Positions 12,913-23,049 of a stretch of DNA of 64,000 nucleotides are shown in pieces (position 1 is the first letter of the stretch; each line of letters opens with the position of its first letter). The stretch is from Hyphodiscus hymeniophilus (lineage: Eukaryota > Ascomycota > Leotiomycetes > Helotiales > Hyphodiscaceae). A program made the position numbers and the translations under genes. The stretch lies in assembly GCA_016508695.1 (NCBI GenBank), contig VNKQ01000006.1, positions 1,116,001 to 1,180,000 on the forward strand, given 5' to 3'. The notes under the pieces were generated by a model, which ran no database searches, was not told the origin of the DNA, and was given only the letters and a program-made list of their open reading frames with translations.

Positions 12913-13045
12913 TATAAAAATAAGGAAGTCACGAGGGGTCTTTAGTATGCTACCTAGTCTTTAAGGCACCAACTTGTATTTAGAGAAACCTTATAATAGA
13001 ACGAATAATTATTCCTTTTCTCCCCTTATACCGATACAAATTTGT
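12913..13045 (+). repeat. right LTR (133 bp)
   Basis: Copy of 1494-1626. Its first 13 bases differ from the left LTR at five sites, all G there and A here. Further C-to-T and G-to-A differences follow, with one change in the other direction. It is followed by GTGGC, the second half of the target-site duplication. Confidence 0.9.
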
Positions 13046-13050
13046 GTGGC

Positions 13051-13621
13051 AGTGTAGTGCCGAAAAACCCTGGTCCATTTAATCAGTGCAAGTAAAACAA
13101 CATCGACTATTTATCTTCTAAAACTAATTGATATATTACAACAAGTTCTAGAATATCTTTAATCGAAGCTTGAAGTTTCCAATCGAACCAACAATCAAGC
13201 TAGGGAGTTTTGGTTTGGCCGCAGTGCACGAGTCGAAAATGGGCGAATTGTCTCCGCACCTGTCTAATGGTGCTTCGAGCTTGTCGCTGGGAGACAACAA
13301 TTCCTTTCGCGTATACTTCATTTTTCAGAGGCTTTCATGTTCCGCTTCTCTAACATAAGCTAGATGTAAACTTGGCAACAGAGAGTTGATGAGAAGTGCC
13401 TTCGATATAGGAGAGTGCTACGATGCTTCGATGAGCATCGAGTGAGAAGTGTCATGTGTAGTAGGATCGAAATGTATGAAAGCAGTATATTTCCTGCTAT
13501 TCGCTCCGACAATGTGGGAAAATGGAAACCAAGGATGAACAATGCCACCCCGATAGCTGTTGGAACCCCGTCTCTGTATTGTAGGGAACGGTTCGTAGTT
13601 GCATGAAAAGGCCATAAGTCT
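13051..13621. other. spacer between retrotransposon and zinc-finger gene
   Basis: Base composition returns to normal here. Several short overlapping frames on both strands have no motif and no clear coding character. It lies in the 3' flank of the minus-strand gene that follows. Confidence 0.5.
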
Positions 13622-14455
13622 TCATTCCCTCCATCTGATTCCCCAGTCGCCCTTTGCAAAGCTCGGTTCAACAACTTGTCCTTTCATTATGGCTTCGCAT
13701 TTCCTTGCAGTCAATTTGCCAACAACGCTGTTCCGGACCTCACTCCCTTCTACATCCTCCTTCCCAAAGCCAAAGACGACTCCTCTCCTCGCTGCCCGCT
13801 TCACCCGCTCTTTCTCTTCCGTCACTCGCAGTCCCTCCTTACGACGTACTGCTGCTTCTTCACTCTCCTCTCCCTTCTCTGCTCTCCCTTTCTCGCCACC
13901 GATACCCCCATTGATATCAGTCAGGTGTTGTGGGGGACGCACTCTGCCCGCAAATCCCTGGGTCTTGAACTGCACCAGATGTGAGCTTTCAGTGTCTTCG
14001 TTGTCAAGCTCTTCTCCTTCATCTCCGATTACTCTCGAAGCACGATTCTTCTTCCTTCCAGATGTTTTGGTTGGGTCATGCCTTGATCCGAAGATGAGTT
14101 CTTCAACAACCGAGCATGGAACAATGACCCTAGGATCGCCTTTGAGCGGCTTGATCACCTTCTCGAGAATGGTTTCGGGGATCGGTTCTCCTTCAAAATC
14201 TTTCTCGGACCTCAGAAGGCGGACGAATGCTTCTTCGATTCGTCGATCTTGCGCCCCAGGCTTTTGGCTTCTGCATCTGGAAGAGCAGTACTTTTTATCG
14301 TCTAGTTTTGATGTCGAGGCTTTGGTTGAAGATGGAGGGCTCATCACGCGACCGCATGTGTGACAGTATTTGATTGCGTCGCCTTGAGTGGAGTAGAGAG
14401 GTGGGGGGACTGCAGAGCGTTTTCCAGGACGAGACCAAGAATCCATCCATGACAT
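13622..14455 (-). CDS. conserved fungal protein with Cys4-type zinc finger, function unknown
   Basis: A single-exon protein of about 277 residues. Near the N-terminus is a paired-cysteine motif (YCHTCGRVM, then YCSSRCR about 25 residues later) that probably holds one zinc ion. It is followed by a short conserved segment (DRRIEEAFVRLL) and a region with ILEKVIKPLKGDPRVIVPC. The C-terminal half is charged, Lys/Arg/Glu-rich and likely disordered. I started at the ATG at 14455 (MSWMDSWSRP) rather than at the upstream in-frame ATG, because the protein looks conserved from there. Proteins of this layout occur across filamentous ascomycetes without a known role; that is from memory, not a search. 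It is divergent from the GMP synthase gene, sharing a promoter region of about 620 bp. Confidence 0.75.
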   Translation of the reverse strand: MSWMDSWSRPGKRSAVPPPLYSTQGDAIKYCHTCGRVMSPPSSTKASTSKLDDKKYCSSRCRSQKPGAQDRRIEEAFVRLLRSEKDFEGEPIPETILEKVIKPLKGDPRVIVPCSVVEELIFGSRHDPTKTSGRKKNRASRVIGDEGEELDNEDTESSHLVQFKTQGFAGRVRPPQHLTDINGGIGGEKGRAEKGEESEEAAVRRKEGLRVTEEKERVKRAARRGVVFGFGKEDVEGSEVRNSVVGKLTARKCEAIMKGQVVEPSFAKGDWGIRWRE

Positions 14456-15075
14456 TGCGTCTTGCAAATGCCGACTCGTCGAGCCGCGGTCTAAGAAGAA
14501 AATGTACAAGCGAAGATGTAAATACTTCTGGAACACAGATGGAATTGCTTACAAGTTGCTGGTCTGGAGTGAAGCTCTCGATAAGTTGATATTACGCTGG
14601 GGTCATTACGTCATTGGTCCTCAGAAGAATGTTGGATAAGACGACCGTGTATTTTCCTATATAAGCTGGATGGTCGGACTTTCTACGGTGAGATTCCATC
14701 TGTAAATGGATGAATGTGAATATCAGCTTGTTGTTCTACTGTCTTAGTTATATTTCGAAGGGAAGAGTATGTTCGAGATCTGGCGGATCAGCTTGTCCAT
14801 CCAATCGAAGCTGACTCAGCGGAGGGGTCCTGGGCGCCCCCATTTTGTCCGTTCTCGCTTAGTTAGCGCGCCAATTTAGCGTACTGCATACTATGACTTG
14901 CATTCACCGAGCACCGACACATGAAAAGAAAAAGATCTGAGGCCTCACAATCTTTCCCAAGCCACAACAACCCCTGATCCCCAACATCTCCAACTAACAC
15001 ACACACAAACACATATACACAAATCCGGTGCTTCTGTCGCATCTACTCACAGACCGATCAAGGAACGGAAAGACG
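14456..15075. promoter_or_regulatory. divergent promoter region, zinc-finger gene / GMP synthase
   Basis: 620 bp between two genes transcribed away from each other. It contains pyrimidine- and CA-rich leader sequence just before the GMP synthase ATG. I see no clear TATA box or further gene. Confidence 0.5.
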
Positions 15076-17894
15076 ATGGCAGCGGATTCGGATCCTGCAG
15101 GCGCTGTGGCCCACAGCGCTTTTGATACCATACTGACGCTCGACTTTGGGTATGTTGCTGGCACTCTCAAATAAGTTGAAGATAAGTAATTAATCTGGAT
15201 CTCTTGGATCAGCTCGCAGTACACACACCTGTAAGTTTATCCATGAATACCATTCAATTGCCTTTAGGTATATAGGGCCATGCTGATTGCGAATGCAAAG
15301 TATCACTCGCCGTCTCCGAGAGCTGAATGTTTTCTCAGAGATGCTCCCTTGTACTCAGAAGATCTCTGAGCTGAACTTCACTCCCAAAGGAATTATTCTT
15401 TCAGGTGGTCCATATTCGGTCTATGAGCCAGGAAGTCCCCATGTAGATCCTGCTATTTTTGATTTGAGTATGACCTTGCTTTAATTCTGGTCCTGTGCTA
15501 CACTAACATACCACCTTCACAGATGTTCCCATCCTAGGAATATGTTGTACGTGAATATCCGATTTATTATTTACTCTAAATGAGGCTGACCAAAGAGGTT
15601 CAAAGACGGCATGCAGGAGCTTGCATACCGCTCAAGCCCAGATAATGTCATTGCCGGCACGCACCGTGAATACGGTCATGCAATGCTCAAGCCGCGAACG
15701 ATCAACAGCCATGTTGACCGTCTCTTTCAAGGACTCGAGGAGTCCATGCAAGTGTGGATGAGTCACGGCGACAAGTTGGCAAAGCTCCCCGAGGGTTTCC
15801 ATACCGTGGCTACCTCTGATAACTCCGAGTACGCCGCCATCGCCCACGGCACAAAGCCAATCTATGGATTACAGTTTCATCCCGAAGTAACCCACACGCC
15901 GAAGGGCACCAAGCTCTTGGAAAACTTCGCGCTCGCCATTTGCGGCTCCAAGCCATCCTGGACTATGTCCGCTTTCATGAGTCAGGAGATTGAGCGAATT
16001 CGCGAACTGGTTGGCGAAGATGGCCAGGTTCTGGGTGCAGTCAGCGGTGGTGTCGATTCTACTGTAGCCGCCAAGCTTATGGTATGTGTTTCCGATGTCA
16101 ATTCCTCCTCTTTGTTTGGCATATATTCCCTTAAAATTTTACCGTCTATCCTTCAAAGGAAAAAGGCTAATTCTATGCAGAAAGAGGCTATAGGATCAAG
16201 ATTCTGGGCAGTCCTCGTTAACAGTATGTATTTCTGAAGTTGAATTACCCTCTTCGAAATTTCCCAGCTGCTGAATACTTCTGCTATTCCGAAGATGAAA
16301 GGAGAGCTGACAATCTTGCGTAGATGGCGTCATGAGGCTCAATGAGTGCGAGCAAGTCCAAAAAGATCTTTCAGAGCACCTAGGAATCAATCTTACTGTC
16401 GTGGACGCTTCACAGCAGTTCCTAGAAGGATTGAAGGGCATCGAGGATCCAGAGAAAAAACGGAAGTTCATCGGTATGTCTAGTGTTTCAAGTCCTTGTT
16501 ATTTTCCCCAAACATCTCGTGTATTCGTTCATCTCGCACATAACACCGATATTAACCTCTTACTAGGTGGCAAATTTATCGACATATTCGAAGCAGAGGC
16601 AAAGAAGATCGAAGAAGCTTCTGCCAATTCCCCTTTGGCTGGCAAAATTAATTTCTTCCTACAGTAAGTTTCTTTGAGCCAGACACGGATGATAAATTTC
16701 GACTCGTGAATGCTGATCATTGGAAAGAGGTACACTCTACCCCGACGTGATTGAGAGTCTCTCCTTCAAAGGACCATCTGCAACAATCAAGGTCAGCCCT
16801 CTCCGAGAATTGCATTCCAGTAATAAATGATAAGCCGTATACTAATTGACGGGCAGACTCATCACAATGTGTATGCTACACCCATTGTTATTCCCGTTGT
16901 ATTTAATAAATTTAATAACTCGTGTTGAAGTGGTGGCCTCCCAGAGCGAATGACCAACGGGCAGGGCCTACGCCTAATCGAGCCACTTCGCAGCCTCTAC
17001 AAAGACGAGGTCCGTGGTATGTATCAAACCTTCCATTTTCCATTAGTTGTCTTTGAAGCTAAATGAGTCCTACGACGTTCCGTCTTGGCACATTTCCTGG
17101 CAACTTTTTGTCCCATATGATAAAGAATGAAAGTGCTAATATGATCTGCTAGATCTTGGCCGAGCTCTCGGAATACCAGAGCAACTTGTAATGAGAGTAC
17201 GTTCTTACTTAAACGGAAACCCCGTCCGATCTGCTTCATTTGATAGGTACTAACTCAAACTTCACAGCATCCATTTCCGGGTCGTAAGAGTCCTTCACTA
17301 CCAAATCTACCTATTAGATACTGACTATCAACCAGCCGGCATTGCTGTTCGTATTCTGGGCGAGGTTACTCCGGAAAAGGTCGAGATTGCTCGCCGCGCA
17401 GATAACATTTTCATTTCCGAGATTCGCAAGGCTGGACTGTACGACCAGATCTCCCAAGCCTTCGCCGCGCTTGATCCAAGTCGTGCCGTAGGAGTCATGG
17501 GAGACAAGCGTGTTTACGGGTATATCATTGTTCTCAGGGCTGTCACCACCACCGATTATATGACTGCCGAAGCTTGTAAGTTTTGCGGAACATTGCCTCA
17601 CTGCTGATACGTGAGCTCTTCACTTGAAAGCACAATAAAGGCTAACTCGGAAACTAGTTGAATTCCCTTGGGTTTTCCTCCAGCGGGTTACAAATCGGAT
17701 CATAAACGAAGTCCAGGGGTATGTACTTTCGCTACAGGCAGCTTCGCTACTCTAGTAGTGCAAGGTTTCACTTCCAAATCCTCTCACTTATCGCTCCCAA
17801 CTTCGTTTTTGGCTCTACTAATTTGTTTAATAGAGTGTGCCGCGTCACTTATGATGTCACCAGCAAGCCTCCAGGAACGATTGAGCTAGAATGA
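15076..17894 (+). CDS. GUA1: GMP synthase (glutamine-hydrolysing)
   Basis: Converts XMP, ATP and glutamine to GMP in the cytosol, the last step of guanine nucleotide synthesis. My model has 16 exons: 15076-15149, 15213-15230, 15301-15467, 15523-15546, 15606-16081, 16181-16223, 16324-16473, 16567-16663, 16728-16791, 16857-16870, 16931-17016, 17153-17196, 17268-17283, 17336-17575, 17658-17718 and 17834-17894. These total 1635 nt, or 544 residues, the normal family length. The N-terminal class I glutamine amidotransferase domain shows GGPYSVYE, the nucleophile region GICYGMQ (the Tyr codon is split by an intron) and FHPEVTH. The ATP-pyrophosphatase domain follows with the P-loop SGGVDST, then the C-terminal dimerisation domain with HPFPGPG and a final TIELE. 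All splice junctions keep frame. Exons of 14, 16, 18 and 24 nt are unusual. It converges on the lactate dehydrogenase gene downstream. Confidence 0.95.
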
Positions 17895-18358
17895 TAGCTC
17901 TATAAGCGTAGAGGTTAGACTTTCATTCTTCGACTCAGAGTCGAAGAATGAAGGGGGGGCCTAAGGTTGACGTTTGGGAGGGAGCCATTTCGAATCAGCG
18001 AGAGTTGCTTGCTAGACTCTATGGCATTTTCAGCGCTGCTTTTTTTACATTCGCGCAGGATGAGGCGCGTTAACCGGAGATGCCTTAAAGCGTATGCATA
18101 TCTTAATCCCTGGTGAAGCAACCTTTTTGGGAAAATTGACCTCTGAATTGGAATATAGAAGGGAAAAGTTCTAGATCTGAGCGAACTATGAGATGATGGC
18201 GCCACACGTAGCTAGAGTCTCCGCAGACGGTACGATCAAAAGAGAAACATCCCAAATCACCCCGGTCTCATTCCCGTGCTGCATGGGTGCTTTATGTATT
18301 CTGATGATCAAGATTATGTACATTCGTAGATATTCGGTGCATATTATCACGTCTAAAT
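17895..18358. other. convergent intergenic region
   Basis: 464 bp between the 3' ends of GMP synthase and L-lactate dehydrogenase. It holds a perfect 15-bp inverted repeat (17922-17952), listed separately. I see no other gene or feature. Confidence 0.6.
17922..17952. repeat. perfect 31-bp palindrome (15-bp arms, 1-nt centre)
   Basis: The left arm reads TTCATTCTTCGACTC, then a single A, then its exact reverse complement. It lies 28 bp past the GMP synthase stop codon and is followed by a G7 run. In RNA it would form a long hairpin with a minimal loop; in DNA it could extrude as a cruciform. Its placement in the 3' untranslated region of a convergent pair suggests a 3'-end or mRNA-stability role, but that is only inference. 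Confidence 0.8.
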
Positions 18359-20099
18359 CTACAACTTCGCCTTCTCCTTGGGACTAACCAGAGGGTCGTA
18401 GATACCAAGTCCCTATATCCAATTAGCGTTTCATCAGAACCAAGTCTCCAAGAAGGACTCACCAAAGTATCTACAGGCACACTCGTAGTATGCATACTCA
18501 AGCCCCGCGTATCAACTAATGTAGGGTTCAACTGATCCACACTCGAGCAGCCGATAAGCCGCATGTTCATCTCCATCTCATCCTTCAACAACTGCATCGC
18601 TCTGTCTACCCCGGGAAGGCCATACGAACTCATGGCATACAAAAACGGCCTGCCAATCCCTACGCCCTTCGCGCCTAGGCATAAGGCCTTGATGATATCC
18701 GTAGCACGTCTAACACCCCCGTCAACGAAGATTTCGATTCTGTCCTCCCAACCCCGCTCCCGAAGGACAGGCATGACTTCAGCCAGGACTTCGATACCCG
18801 AGCGTGCGAAGTCTAGTTGACGACCTCCGTGATTGGATAATACCACGCCTTGGACGCCGACTTCAACGGCGCGGATTACATCTTCGACCCTCTGTACACC
18901 TTTCAGGATTATGGGCATCTTCGTGATGGATTTGAACCAGGGTATGTCTTTCCAGCTGAGAGCTGGATCAATGAAGCTCGATATCGCCCTCGCAGCACCT
19001 TGGGAATTATCCGTCGCTTCTCCACTGGAAGATTGGACATTCGAGCCCGTATCCGTGAACTTAGAACGCATATCTTTCTCTCTGCGGCCGAGTTGCGGGG
19101 CATCGACTGTGATGAAGAGGCCCTTGCATCCGCGAGATTCGGCATGTTGGACGATCTTCTTGGTGATGGCGCGGTCTTTGTTGACGTATAGTTGCAGCCA
19201 TTGGACCTGATCTCCCTGGGCTGCATCCATAATTTCGTCGAAAGAGCAGGAGGCAAGAGTGGGGATCATTTGGACGACGTTGTGTTTCTTTGCTGCGCGC
19301 GTGAGAACAACTTCTCCTTCTCTGTGCCCCAGCTTGCCTAGAGCGGTTGCTGTTACGTAGAAGGGGATGTCGCATTTTGTGCCGAGCATGGTGGTGGTGA
19401 AGTCGACTTTCTCGACGTCGACGAGAATGCGGGGTCGAAACCAGATTTTGTGGAAGGCGGAATGATTCTCTCGCATTGTCTGTGGACATTAGCTGATTGC
19501 GCCGAAAAGAGCCGAAGAGAATCGTACTATCTCGTCATCGGCACCACTGGAATAATATGCCCATGCACTCTTTTTCATAACGCCTCGTGCTACGGCCTCG
19601 AAGTCCATCAGATTGTAACATTGTTCTAAGATTGGCATTCGTTCGATACGGGCTTGTCTTTCCTTCTCTTCCGGGGATTCTTCAACCTCTTTCTTGTCGA
19701 CCGTTCCCATATCCACATCGCCCAAGTGTTTCGACTTGTCCAGGTATTTGTCGAGAGTGTCGGGGGGATGGATAGGCTCGAATTCTTCTGTTGCATCTTT
19801 GCCCTGCACACTTGTCAGTCACAAACATGAGTCTGCGGATGAATGGACTTACGGCATACTTCAGAATGATCTTTGGCCCTCCAGGGTGTTCTGCATACTC
19901 GTTATCAATCCACATGCTTCATGCTGATGCCAATGCTTGAGTCTCGTACCAGGTAAGAACTCGGTCACATCATATACTTTGCCCTGTACCAATTATCAGC
20001 AATTGCTTCTGGGCAGGTGGCAGAAGCTCATACATGGACAATAACCCAGCACGAATCGCGCGAGCTGTGCTCTGCGACCTCCTTTCCAGTCAAAGTCAT
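18359..20099 (-). CDS. CYB2: L-lactate dehydrogenase (cytochrome b2 type)
   Basis: FMN- and heme-dependent oxidation of L-lactate to pyruvate. Six exons (in gene order): 20099-20034, 19983-19950, 19890-19853, 19803-19528, 19479-18463 and 18412-18359, giving 494 residues. The N-terminal cytochrome b5 domain (about residues 5-80) has SCWV, KVYDVTEFLP and the heme-ligand motif HPGG, split over the first exons. A hinge leads to the FMN-dependent alpha-hydroxy acid dehydrogenase domain, with AYYSSGADDE, LFITVDAP, the catalytic-base motif SNHGGRQLD and the FMN phosphate loop FVDGGVRRATD and GIGRPFLY. The last exon ends DPLVSPKEKAKL. The start at 20099 gives the b5 domain directly, with no mitochondrial presequence; yeast Cyb2 has one. 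A cytosolic form or an unseen upstream exon is possible. Another alpha-hydroxy acid substrate cannot be excluded. Confidence 0.9.
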
Positions 20100-21379
20100 G
20101 TTATCGGAAGTTGATTCTGATCGAAGGAGCCGAGGTTTCGTATGGGAAGTACCAATGAATGACCAGTCCTGAGACGGAGTAGGAAGGATGATTGTAAATT
20201 CGACGATTAAAGAATGCAGTCTTTTTCAAGTACGCGATATCGCTACTGGATTAGTACCGGGAATGTAGGCGGCTCTAAGATCATGACGAAGAAGATGCGA
20301 GGATGCGAGGATGCGAGGATGCGACATGGCCCGTCTGGATCTCCACTTCTCCCTCGTTGATTTCTCGGCAACTCGAAAATCCCCGGAAAATGGAGCCTCG
20401 GGTGAAAGGGAGACGAGCTCGCCAGTGTTTGACCCAATCATGGAACCGGGATTTGTTATACATAAACAATGTATTCAACTTTCCTAAATAGCTCAGGAAG
20501 TGACAAAGTGCAATCTGAAAGAGTTGTTTTTGAAGCACAGAATCCAAGGAATGGCAAGTCTTAATTTCACACTGTTGCGACAAGATCAGAAATTGTTGGG
20601 CTGGGAGAGCTCTTCGACCCCGCGCCCCAGATTTACTCACTCTATGTCTTCTGCAGCGAATCAATTTATTATTAGGATACTTGTACAACGGCGAGAGGCA
20701 AATGTACTGAACGTCTTGTACTCTTCGCTCTTCATGGAATGCTTGCAAAGTGCATGGTCTCAAAGCGAAACCCCTCTCAACATCTATTCGAATCGCTTTT
20801 AATGGTTTGATGTTGCTTTCTCATCAGTTTCCAATTTCACCTAGCGGGAATTGAATTGAGGAGTTGAAGATTTATTCTCTACATCTTAGCCCGACCTATC
20901 GCAATCCCTAATTACTACTGATCAGTCTTTGTCTATGCAAGGCTGAATATCTCTCTATCAACTTACCACAGCTACCAAGTGAGTCGTGACGCAGTTGACT
21001 ATATTGACCGCTTGGAAAAGCTGAGTTATTGTGCGCTTCAATTCGTTGACCAAACGGCTTCGGACAAAATGATATTTCCCGGGCCCGAGACGCCTCAGTT
21101 CCGAATTCAACAACAGACATATAAAGATACAGACTTGGCAAGGCTGATTCGATTTTCCTGATTACAAGCTTTCTTAACCGACCCTCGAGTTTCTTTTCAC
21201 AAATAAAGCTTCAATCTGAATATTCAGCACTTGTCCATCTCTATTCCTTGGAGTCTATCCGTCAAGTAAGACTACATCTGGTGCATGGCCACAAGCTGGT
21301 CGTCTATACCATTATTCAAGACAAAAAACTCCATTCGAAAACCCCCTTTCTCAAACGAACTGCTTCTTCAACGACAGCC
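20100..21379. promoter_or_regulatory. divergent intergenic region, lactate dehydrogenase / FAD monooxygenase
   Basis: 1.28 kb between two start codons facing away from each other. It contains a short tandem repeat at 20294-20325 and several small overlapping frames without motifs. Two reading frames of 100 and 160 codons (20281-20802) overlap on opposite strands and look random. Confidence 0.5.
20294..20325 (+). repeat. 8-bp tandem repeat, four units
   Basis: The unit GATGCGAG is repeated three times, followed by a fourth unit with one change at its last base. It lies about 200 bp upstream of the lactate dehydrogenase start. This is a likely length-variable microsatellite. Confidence 0.85.
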
Positions 21380-23049
21380 ATGCCAACACCAGAACCAATA
21401 CACGTTCCCGTCCTCATCGTGGGCGGCGGCATAGTTGGCCTATCTGCCTCCCTCTTCCTCTCACACCACTCCATCCCGTGCCTCCTGGTCGAGCGCCATG
21501 CCACGACTTCGATCCATCCCCGCGCCCGCTCAGTCAACGCAAGAACAATGGAGATATACCGCGGCATCAACATCTCCAACGCCGTCCGCGAAGCCGGAGC
21601 TGCGTTGTCACCTAGTATGGGAATCCGTTCTGGAACTTCTATGAAAGAAGTGACTGATTCGTTGCCTCGCAAAGAAGGAAAACGCAACTTTCCGCTTGCG
21701 AATCTGTTCTCTGAGACCGGTCCAGAGAACGGGGCGTGGGGGACCTTGGATTGCGTTGAGCCTGTCCTTCTTGAAGCAGCGAGAGAGAGGGGTGTTGATG
21801 CGAGGTTTCATACTGATTGTTTGAGCGTCTCTCAAAACGAAGCGGGCGTCACAGCTATTCTGAAGGATCGCTCAAGCAACAATACCTACACCGTGACAGC
21901 AGATTACCTTATAGCAGCAGACGGCGCCTCCTCCCCGATCCGCGAAAGCCTGGGCATTAAACGGACAGGCCGCGGTGATATGGGGAATCTTCTCAATATC
22001 CTTTTCCACACTACGCCTTCTCTTTCCGACTTCGTCAAGAACCGCGAGATCTCCCTCTGCCAGATCGAGACGCCTGAGGTCACGGGGCTATTAACTTCAA
22101 TCAACAACGCAGAACGCTGGGTCTTCCACCTCGTGTATTCTCCCTCAAAGGGCGAGAAACCTTCAGACTACCCCCAGAACGGTGTCAAGAGCTCATCAAA
22201 CTTGCACTTGGGTTGCCAGATGTTGACGTTGAGATCAAGTCCATTTTGCCTTGGCAAGTTTCCGTCCGAGTCGCAGAACGCCTTCGTAAGGGACGCATCT
22301 TCATAGCGGGCGATGCGGCGCATCAGATGCCTCCTTATGCTGGGCAGGGTGCGAACTCAGGGATTTCTGATGTGCATAACCTCGCTTGGAAACTCGCAGC
22401 CGTCCTGAAAAAACAAGCCAGTCCCGAGCTGCTGAGTACGTACGAGACGGAGAGATTGCCGGTGGGGAAGTATGCGGCGGAGAAGAGTGGCGAGGCAGCT
22501 GATGAGAGGGGTTTGATTTTATGGAAGAAGGATCTCAAGACGGTTATGAGTGTGCTGGGAAGGTTGAGTATAATGAGCGGGTATGGATATACTTATTCCT
22601 CGAAAGCGGTTATTGAGGAATATAAGGGATTGCTTGGGGGATGGAGCTGGAAGAGCTGGACTATGCCGGGAATTTTGCTTGGATTGGATGGTAGGCCTGG
22701 CAGTAGGGCGCCGCATGTTTGGATTGAGAGAGATGGGAAGAAGATAAGCACGACGGATTTATTTGGGAAGGGTTTCGTACTCCTTCCTGGTTCTGAGGGT
22801 GAGGAGTGGCGTCAAGCTGGGGCAAGGCTTAGTGAGAAGTTCAAAGGCGTGGAGGTGAAGGTCTATTGCCTAGGACTAAATGGCGAGGTAGTTGACAAAG
22901 GGAAAAGATGGGAAACTGCAGCTGGAATCTCGTCAACGGGCGCCCTGCTAGTAAGACCAGATGGTTTTGTAGCGTGGCGGGAAAGAAGGATATCTGGTGA
23001 TTGTGAGAAGAGATTAGAGGAGGTTATGCGGCAGGTTTTATGTTACTGA
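21380..23049 (+). CDS. FAD-dependent aromatic monooxygenase, interrupted by a 1-nt frameshift
   Basis: Group A flavoprotein hydroxylase of the phenol hydroxylase / TfdB / polyketide hydroxylase type, which uses NAD(P)H and oxygen to hydroxylate an aromatic ring. The N-terminal part has the Rossmann motif VLIVGGGIVGLSAS (residues about 11-24), then the ARSVNARTMEIYR segment and the DG motif LIAADGASSPIRE. The reading frame then changes near 22171-22175. Before this point the protein runs in one frame to HLVYSPSKGEKPSDYP. After it the expected continuation (ELIKLALGLPDVDVEI) is one frame on, and goes on with the GD motif IAGDAAHQMPPYAGQG and a C-terminal thioredoxin-like region. The break sits in a run of five C; one missing base there explains it. 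No intron with GT-AG ends repairs it. I chose the ATG at 21380 because the Rossmann fold follows at once. Joined length is about 556 residues, normal for the family. This is a recent pseudogene or a base-calling error. Confidence 0.8.

Larger units (their letters stand above)
1494..13045 (+). mobile_element. RIP-degraded Ty3/Gypsy-like LTR retrotransposon (11.55 kb)
   Basis: Two 133-bp direct repeats bound the element, and a 5-bp direct repeat GTGGC (1489-1493 and 13046-13050) flanks it as the target-site duplication. A polypurine run (12900-12910) sits just inside the right LTR. The interior is extremely AT-rich, poor in CA and TG and rich in TA, with a stop every few codons, which is the pattern of RIP (C-to-T on both strands). 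Relic motifs of reverse transcriptase, the integrase zinc finger, the integrase core and a C-terminal tail can still be read in one plus-strand frame between about 6.5 and 9.2 kb. This gives the order RT then integrase, as in Ty3/Gypsy. No intact product is encoded. At 11.5 kb with very short LTRs it is larger than a typical Gypsy element. About 2.5 kb at the left and 3.5 kb at the right are unassigned. Confidence 0.9.

Noticed and set aside
20281..20802. Overlapping 160- and 100-codon frames on opposite strands
   Set aside because: No motif, low-complexity start in the microsatellite, mutually exclusive strands.
22120..22185. A 45-nt intron as the explanation of the monooxygenase frame change
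   Set aside because: The GT-AG pair available (GTGTAT to CCCCAG) has a length divisible by three, so it cannot shift the frame, and it would remove conserved residues.
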